This document shows, one piece after another, positions 7,614 to 9,720 of a DNA stretch of 9,720 nt (the first letter of the stretch is position 1; every line of letters starts with the position of its first letter). The stretch is taken from contig JAJFHW010000312.1 in the NCBI GenBank assembly GCA_021775385.1, forward strand, positions 1-9,720, read 5' to 3'. The position numbers were made by a program, and so were the translations under genes. The DNA comes from Hyphomicrobiales bacterium. Lineage in GTDB: Bacteria; Pseudomonadota; Alphaproteobacteria; Rhizobiales; HXMU1428-3. The notes below the pieces were generated by a model. It did no database searches. It worked only from the letters and a program-made list of their open reading frames with translations, and had not been told where the DNA came from.

Positions 7614-7856
7614 ACAAAAATTTTTCATTCATTCTTTGAAATTTTTTTCTTTCGACTTTGGTCCAGATTTTCTTATTTTTTGATCTAAATTAAAGTCTCC
7701 TCCCTCTAGTTTGAGTTAAGATTCTTCATGTCTTCTCACTTGCGTTTTCTTCTTTTATTTTCATTTTATCTCAACCAAACAAACTAAAATTTCTATTAAT
7801 TACAGCGACTTACAACGCACGTGAGAGCTTTAATCAATTTCCCTAGAGGTTTTACA
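7614..7856. other. AT- and pyrimidine-rich intergenic region
   Basis: This gap between the nucleotidase and cytochrome c genes is very AT-rich, with long T/C runs on the plus strand (about 7700-7770). A weak imperfect hairpin around 7615-7650, ending in a T-run, may terminate the upstream operon. One FNR-like site is noted separately. No clear -35/-10 pair and no further gene were found. Confidence 0.4.
7680..7693. promoter_or_regulatory. FNR-like half-palindrome upstream of cytochrome c (weak)
   Basis: TTGAT-CTAA-ATTAA matches the FNR consensus TTGAT-N4-ATCAA at 9 of 10 defined positions. It lies 163 bp before the cytochrome c start. FNR/FnrL control of cytochromes is common in alphaproteobacteria, but a match of this kind can arise by chance in such AT-rich DNA. 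Confidence 0.22.
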
Positions 7857-8270
7857 ATGATAAAAATATTCAAGTTACTTCAAATTGTTTTACTGAGCTC
7901 TTTTGGATTTTTGGGCTTACTTTCATCAGCTTCTGCTGAGATGACACCTGCCGGGCAAGAGGCCCTTGTGAAGGCTGGTGAAACCATGTACCAGCATCGT
8001 TGCAGGGTATGTCATTCCAATGACATGAAGCACCCTTCTTATGGTCCGCCATTGAAAAACATCCTTGGTCGTAAGGCTGGTTCAGTTACCGGATTTAATT
8101 ACTCAGATGCTTTGAAAAATTCTGGAATAGTTTGGAATGAAGAGAAACTGCGTGAATGGATTAAAGATAATAAGTCCGTTATGCCTGGCACTCGGATGCG
8201 TCATGTTGGTATCACAGATAAAACCGAACAAGACTTCATTCTTACCTTTTTAAAACATATCTCAAAATAA
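7857..8270 (+). CDS. Secreted class I cytochrome c (cytochrome c2/mitochondrial type)
   Basis: The 137-residue precursor starts with a signal peptide of about 27 residues (Lys-containing start, hydrophobic core, ASA cleavage site before E28), so the mature protein of about 110 residues is periplasmic. Haem is attached at C49-R-V-C52-H53, with H53 as the proximal ligand. The segment from GPPL (63-66) through GRKAG and GFNYSDA (79-85) to GIVW (90-93) follows the cytochrome c/c2 pattern. PGTRM (110-114) supplies the distal ligand M114, followed by VGI and a C-terminal helix. It should carry electrons between respiratory complexes such as bc1 and an oxidase or reductase. AGAGG lies 7 bp before the ATG at 7857; the ATG at 7821 would put extra polar residues before the signal peptide and was rejected. 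The gene is monocistronic, with a terminator 8 bp after the stop. Confidence 0.9.
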   Translation: MIKIFKLLQIVLLSSFGFLGLLSSASAEMTPAGQEALVKAGETMYQHRCRVCHSNDMKHPSYGPPLKNILGRKAGSVTGFNYSDALKNSGIVWNEEKLREWIKDNKSVMPGTRMRHVGITDKTEQDFILTFLKHISK

Positions 8271-8277
8271 AAATACG

Positions 8278-8316
8278 CTCTCCCATTTTGGCTTAGCATT
8301 AGCCTTGATGGGAGAG
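8278..8316. terminator. Strong hairpin terminator, probably bidirectional
   Basis: CTCTCCCAT (8278-8286) pairs perfectly with ATGGGAGAG (8308-8316), and an inner GGCT/AGCC stem (8290-8293 with 8301-8304) extends it. On the plus strand a T-rich run (TGTTTCTTTCTT) follows, serving the cytochrome c gene. On the minus strand the hairpin is followed by TATTTTTATTTT, so it can also end transcripts of nikR, whose stop lies about 136 bp away. Confidence 0.75.
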
Positions 8317-8428
8317 ATGTTTCTTTCTTACACCATCATTTAAATATTCTTTTGTCTCATGGGCTATTTTTTTGCTGCAGAAGCGAAAAGTCCTCCGACG
8401 GAACGGCGCAGACATGATGTACATTCCA

Positions 8429-8460
8429 TAGTGACATACTATAGTGACTACTCTAGTGAC
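8429..8460 (-). repeat. Three direct copies of GTCACTA at the nikR stop
   Basis: TAGTGAC on the plus strand (GTCACTA on the minus) occurs at 8429-8435, 8442-8448 and 8454-8460, at 13- and 12-bp steps. The copy nearest the coding region spans the nikR stop codon. The pattern looks like a continuation of the repeat-rich tail beyond the stop, and may mark replication slippage. Confidence 0.45.
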
Positions 8461-9256
8461 TGTGATCATCATGGAGTTCTGCTTCATGGCCCGGGTGGTC
8501 ATGAGTATGAGCGCCGTGGTCTTCGCCGATGTGATCATGATCGTGAGCACGAAAATCATGTGTGTGATCACCACCATGGTCATGATGATGGTGATTTTTG
8601 TGAGCATGGCTATGTGTGTGGCTGTGGCCATGTTCGTGGATATGTTCATGAGGATGACTGTGAGTATGTTCATGAGGATGACAATGATACGTTCCATCTT
8701 TATGAGTGTGCCAATGCTCGTGACCGTGCGTGTGTTCATGAGTATGAATGTGTTTATGCTCATGAGTATGCTCATGACTGTGGGCTTTGTCTTCTTCTAA
8801 ACCTTCATCTTCAAGATCTATGATTGAGTTTTTAGGAAATTCCACCGGGGTTATCTGTAGTGCTCCATGGCGTATGCCGCGTTCAGCCATAATAGAATTT
8901 GCTATATCTTTTACCTGCTGAACATTTCCTTTTAAAATTACTGTTTCATGGCAGGTCTTCTCATCAATATGGATTTGTACTGTGCTTTGATGAAGACTGT
9001 GTGTTGAATGATGTTTTTTTGCTAATCTTTTCGCTAATTCACGTTCTTCAAAGTCATAAAGATAGGATAGGGTTGCGATGCAGCTTTTACTGGTTGCATT
9101 CGTTTGAAGCTTTTCTATTTCCATTCGGTGTGTTTCTAAACGATCTCTGGCCATATCCCTTATGGCTTCGGACCGATTGGCATAATTTTTCTCATTCATG
9201 AAAAGATCTAGCTGATTTAGTAGATCAGTATCTATGGTGATTGTGACACGCTGCAT
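8453..9256 (-). CDS. nikR: NikR-type nickel-responsive regulator with long histidine-rich C-terminal tail
   Basis: Residues 1-45 are a ribbon-helix-helix DNA-binding domain, nearly identical in key places to E. coli NikR (MQRVTITID, NRSEAIRDMARD). Residues 55-140 form the ACT-like metal-binding domain, including LSYLYDFEERELAKRL and AERGIRHGALQ. Aligned to E. coli NikR ligands H76, H87, H89 and C95, this protein has H83, Q94, H96 and C102, so one ligand is replaced by Gln. NikR is normally about 130-150 residues; this one is 267. After an acidic linker (DLEDEGLEEDK, 147-157), residues 159-267 hold 47 His and one Cys, largely as His-X alternation. The cytoplasmic protein should repress nickel uptake when nickel is plentiful. 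It is divergent from nikK with a NikR operator between them, which supports the name. RBS is weak. The tail could store, buffer or pass on nickel or another metal; this is inference. Confidence 0.9.
   Translation of the reverse strand: MQRVTITIDTDLLNQLDLFMNEKNYANRSEAIRDMARDRLETHRMEIEKLQTNATSKSCIATLSYLYDFEERELAKRLAKKHHSTHSLHQSTVQIHIDEKTCHETVILKGNVQQVKDIANSIMAERGIRHGALQITPVEFPKNSIIDLEDEGLEEDKAHSHEHTHEHKHIHTHEHTHGHEHWHTHKDGTYHCHPHEHTHSHPHEHIHEHGHSHTHSHAHKNHHHHDHGGDHTHDFRAHDHDHIGEDHGAHTHDHPGHEAELHDDHSH
8456..8782 (-). repeat. Histidine-codon repeat region encoding the NikR tail
   Basis: A low-complexity tract with a period of about 6 bp (His codon plus a variable codon) encodes NikR residues 159-267. 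An exact 18-bp repeat begins at 8641 and 8665, 24 bp apart, matching the adjacent 8-residue units HPHEHTHS and HPHEHIHE (194-208 region). The tract creates long false open frames on both strands. Confidence 0.8.
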
Positions 9257-9327
9257 TTGCCTAAGTCTCTTTTATAACTCTTTTTCATATCTCTATTTAG
9301 AAGAAGCTTAGTTTGGTTTTTTCATTC

Positions 9328-9349
9328 AAACCAGTCCTGATTGGTTTTT
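9328..9349. repeat. Small inverted repeat in the nikR leader
   Basis: AAACCA (9328-9333) and TGGTTT (9342-9347) can pair around an 8-nt loop, with T residues following on the plus strand to 9349. GTTTG (9311-9315) could pair with CAAAC (9327-9331) as a competing stem. No role is evident; it lies between nikR and its probable promoter. Confidence 0.25.
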
Positions 9350-9364
9350 CCCTTTGTTTAAATC

Positions 9365-9384
9365 AATTGACTTCCCAGTCAATT
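9365..9384. promoter_or_regulatory. 20-bp palindrome carrying -35-like hexamers on both strands
   Basis: AATTGACT (9365-9372) and AGTCAATT (9377-9384) are exact reverse complements around TCCC. Each arm contains TTGACT reading outward-compatible as a -35 box: the plus copy pairs with a good -10 for nikK, and the minus copy has only a weak TAAACA (9360-9355) at 16 bp as a -10 for nikR. It may be a shared divergent promoter core, a second operator, or both. Confidence 0.4.
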
Positions 9385-9396
9385 CGAATGTATGAT
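9367..9396 (+). promoter_or_regulatory. Sigma-70-type promoter for nikK
   Basis: TTGACT (9367-9372), an 18-bp spacer and TATGAT (9391-9396) match the consensus at 5 of 6 positions each. Transcription should start near 9403, inside the NikR operator, leaving a leader of about 60 nt. Confidence 0.6.
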
Positions 9397-9417
9397 GATA
9401 TTATTAAAACATCATAT
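9390..9417. promoter_or_regulatory. NikR operator between nikR and nikK
   Basis: GTATGA (9390-9395), 16 bp, then TCATAT (9412-9417) matches the E. coli NikR operator GTATGA-N16-TCATAC except for the last base. The symmetry extends inward: TATGATG (9391-9397) and CATCATA (9410-9416) are exact reverse complements. It covers the nikK -10 box and expected start point, a position suited to repression. Confidence 0.75.
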
Positions 9418-9465
9418 ATGATAAATATTATTTTTGTAATACTTTTTAAGTTCGAGACTTATATT

Positions 9466-9720
9466 ATGAAGCCACATTGTTCATATTTTTCTTTTTTTGT
9501 GACTACAATTATTATTGGCACTTTTGTTTTTATTAATTCTTTTCAATCTGTTAACGCCCATTTTCAAGAACTTATTCCAACCAGTGATATTGTTACTCAA
9601 CAAAGTTTAAGCGCCTCTCAAAGTCAAAACTTTTCCCTTTCTTTGCGATTTACTCACCCAATGGACAACGGTCCATTAATGGAAATGGCTAAACCCAGTA
9701 ACTTTGGGGTTCTAATAAAC
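9466..9720 (+). CDS. nikK: NikK-like DUF4198 nickel-uptake protein, N-terminal part (cut by window edge)
   Basis: Only the first 85 codons are present. Residues 1-31 look like a signal peptide (hydrophobic 8-23, VNA before H32), so the mature protein would start with HFQELIPTSDIV. This start and the later FTHPMDNGPLMEMAKPSNFGVL are typical of DUF4198/NikK proteins found in ECF-type nickel transport operons. There they act in the periplasm or as an extra membrane-associated part of nickel uptake. H32, H64, M66, M72 and M74 are candidate metal ligands. The start at 9466 has GAG 9 bp upstream. Divergence from nikR and the operator in its promoter support a nickel role. Downstream genes such as nikM, nikL or nikO would be expected but lie outside the window. 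The assignment rests on pattern recall, and the C-terminal anchor typical of the family cannot be checked. Confidence 0.75.
   Translation, partial: MKPHCSYFSFFVTTIIIGTFVFINSFQSVNAHFQELIPTSDIVTQQSLSASQSQNFSLSLRFTHPMDNGPLMEMAKPSNFGVLIN

Noticed and set aside
7821..7856. Upstream start of the cytochrome c gene
   Set aside because: It would place 12 polar residues before the signal peptide; the ATG at 7857 has AGAGG at the right distance.
8299..8775. Minus-strand 158-codon open frame, including a possible 38-residue small ORF from 8415
   Set aside because: Its upstream part is the shifted-frame shadow of the His tail, rich in Met and Ile from CATG-type repeats. The short 3' part ends inside the terminator hairpin and has only a weak RBS.
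8456..8782. CRISPR-like or tandem DNA repeat array
   Set aside because: The units are short (about 6 bp), have no spacers, and are explained by His-X coding in the NikR tail.
8444..8800. Met/Val-rich 118-codon frame that could pass for a membrane protein
   Set aside because: It is a frame-shifted reading of the complementary His repeat; the apparent hydrophobicity comes from ATG and GTG repeats.
8359..8823. Plus-strand 154-codon open frame rich in His, Asp and Cys
   Set aside because: It is the antisense image of the His-codon repeat in nikR; the 6-bp period keeps several frames open. It has no recognisable domain and no good RBS.

Overview
The window looks like chromosomal DNA from an AT-leaning alphaproteobacterium. 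The clearest clue is a small secreted cytochrome c whose layout (CxxCH, a GFxYSDA-type segment, PGTRM with the methionine ligand) matches the alphaproteobacterial cytochrome c2/mitochondrial cytochrome c type. The NikR regulator and the DUF4198/NikK-type protein also fit this group. The order or genus cannot be named from the sequence alone. No mobile element, CRISPR array, tRNA or rRNA was seen.

Layout from left to right. Positions 1-118 hold two tandem GC-rich stem-loops downstream of a minus-strand efflux operon. The operon is a membrane fusion protein (3305-4756) followed 3 bp later by an RND inner-membrane transporter (119-3301); no outer-membrane channel gene is in view. A divergent intergenic region leads to a plus-strand M20 peptidase-family gene, probably argE (5057-6220). 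Next comes a regulatory region (6221-6400) rich in inverted repeats, then a MarR-family regulator (6401-6952) that overlaps a HAD pyrimidine 5'-nucleotidase (6912-7613). After an AT- and pyrimidine-rich gap comes the cytochrome c gene (7857-8270), closed by a strong hairpin that can act as a terminator on both strands.

The right end is a nickel-homeostasis locus. A minus-strand nikR (8453-9256) diverges from a plus-strand nikK-like gene (from 9466, cut off by the window edge). Between them is a near-canonical NikR operator (GTATGA-N16-TCATAT) lying on the -10 box of a good sigma-70 promoter for nikK. This supports nickel-dependent repression of a nickel-uptake operon that continues beyond the window.

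The most unusual item is NikR itself. After a normal-length NikR core it carries about 125 extra residues, of which 109 form a histidine-rich tail containing 47 His, mostly in strict His-X alternation. One of the four residues expected to bind the high-affinity nickel ion is Gln (Q94) instead of His. This may be a nickel sensor fused to a metal-storage or chaperone tail, with altered metal selectivity. That reading is inference; the sequence features are seen directly.
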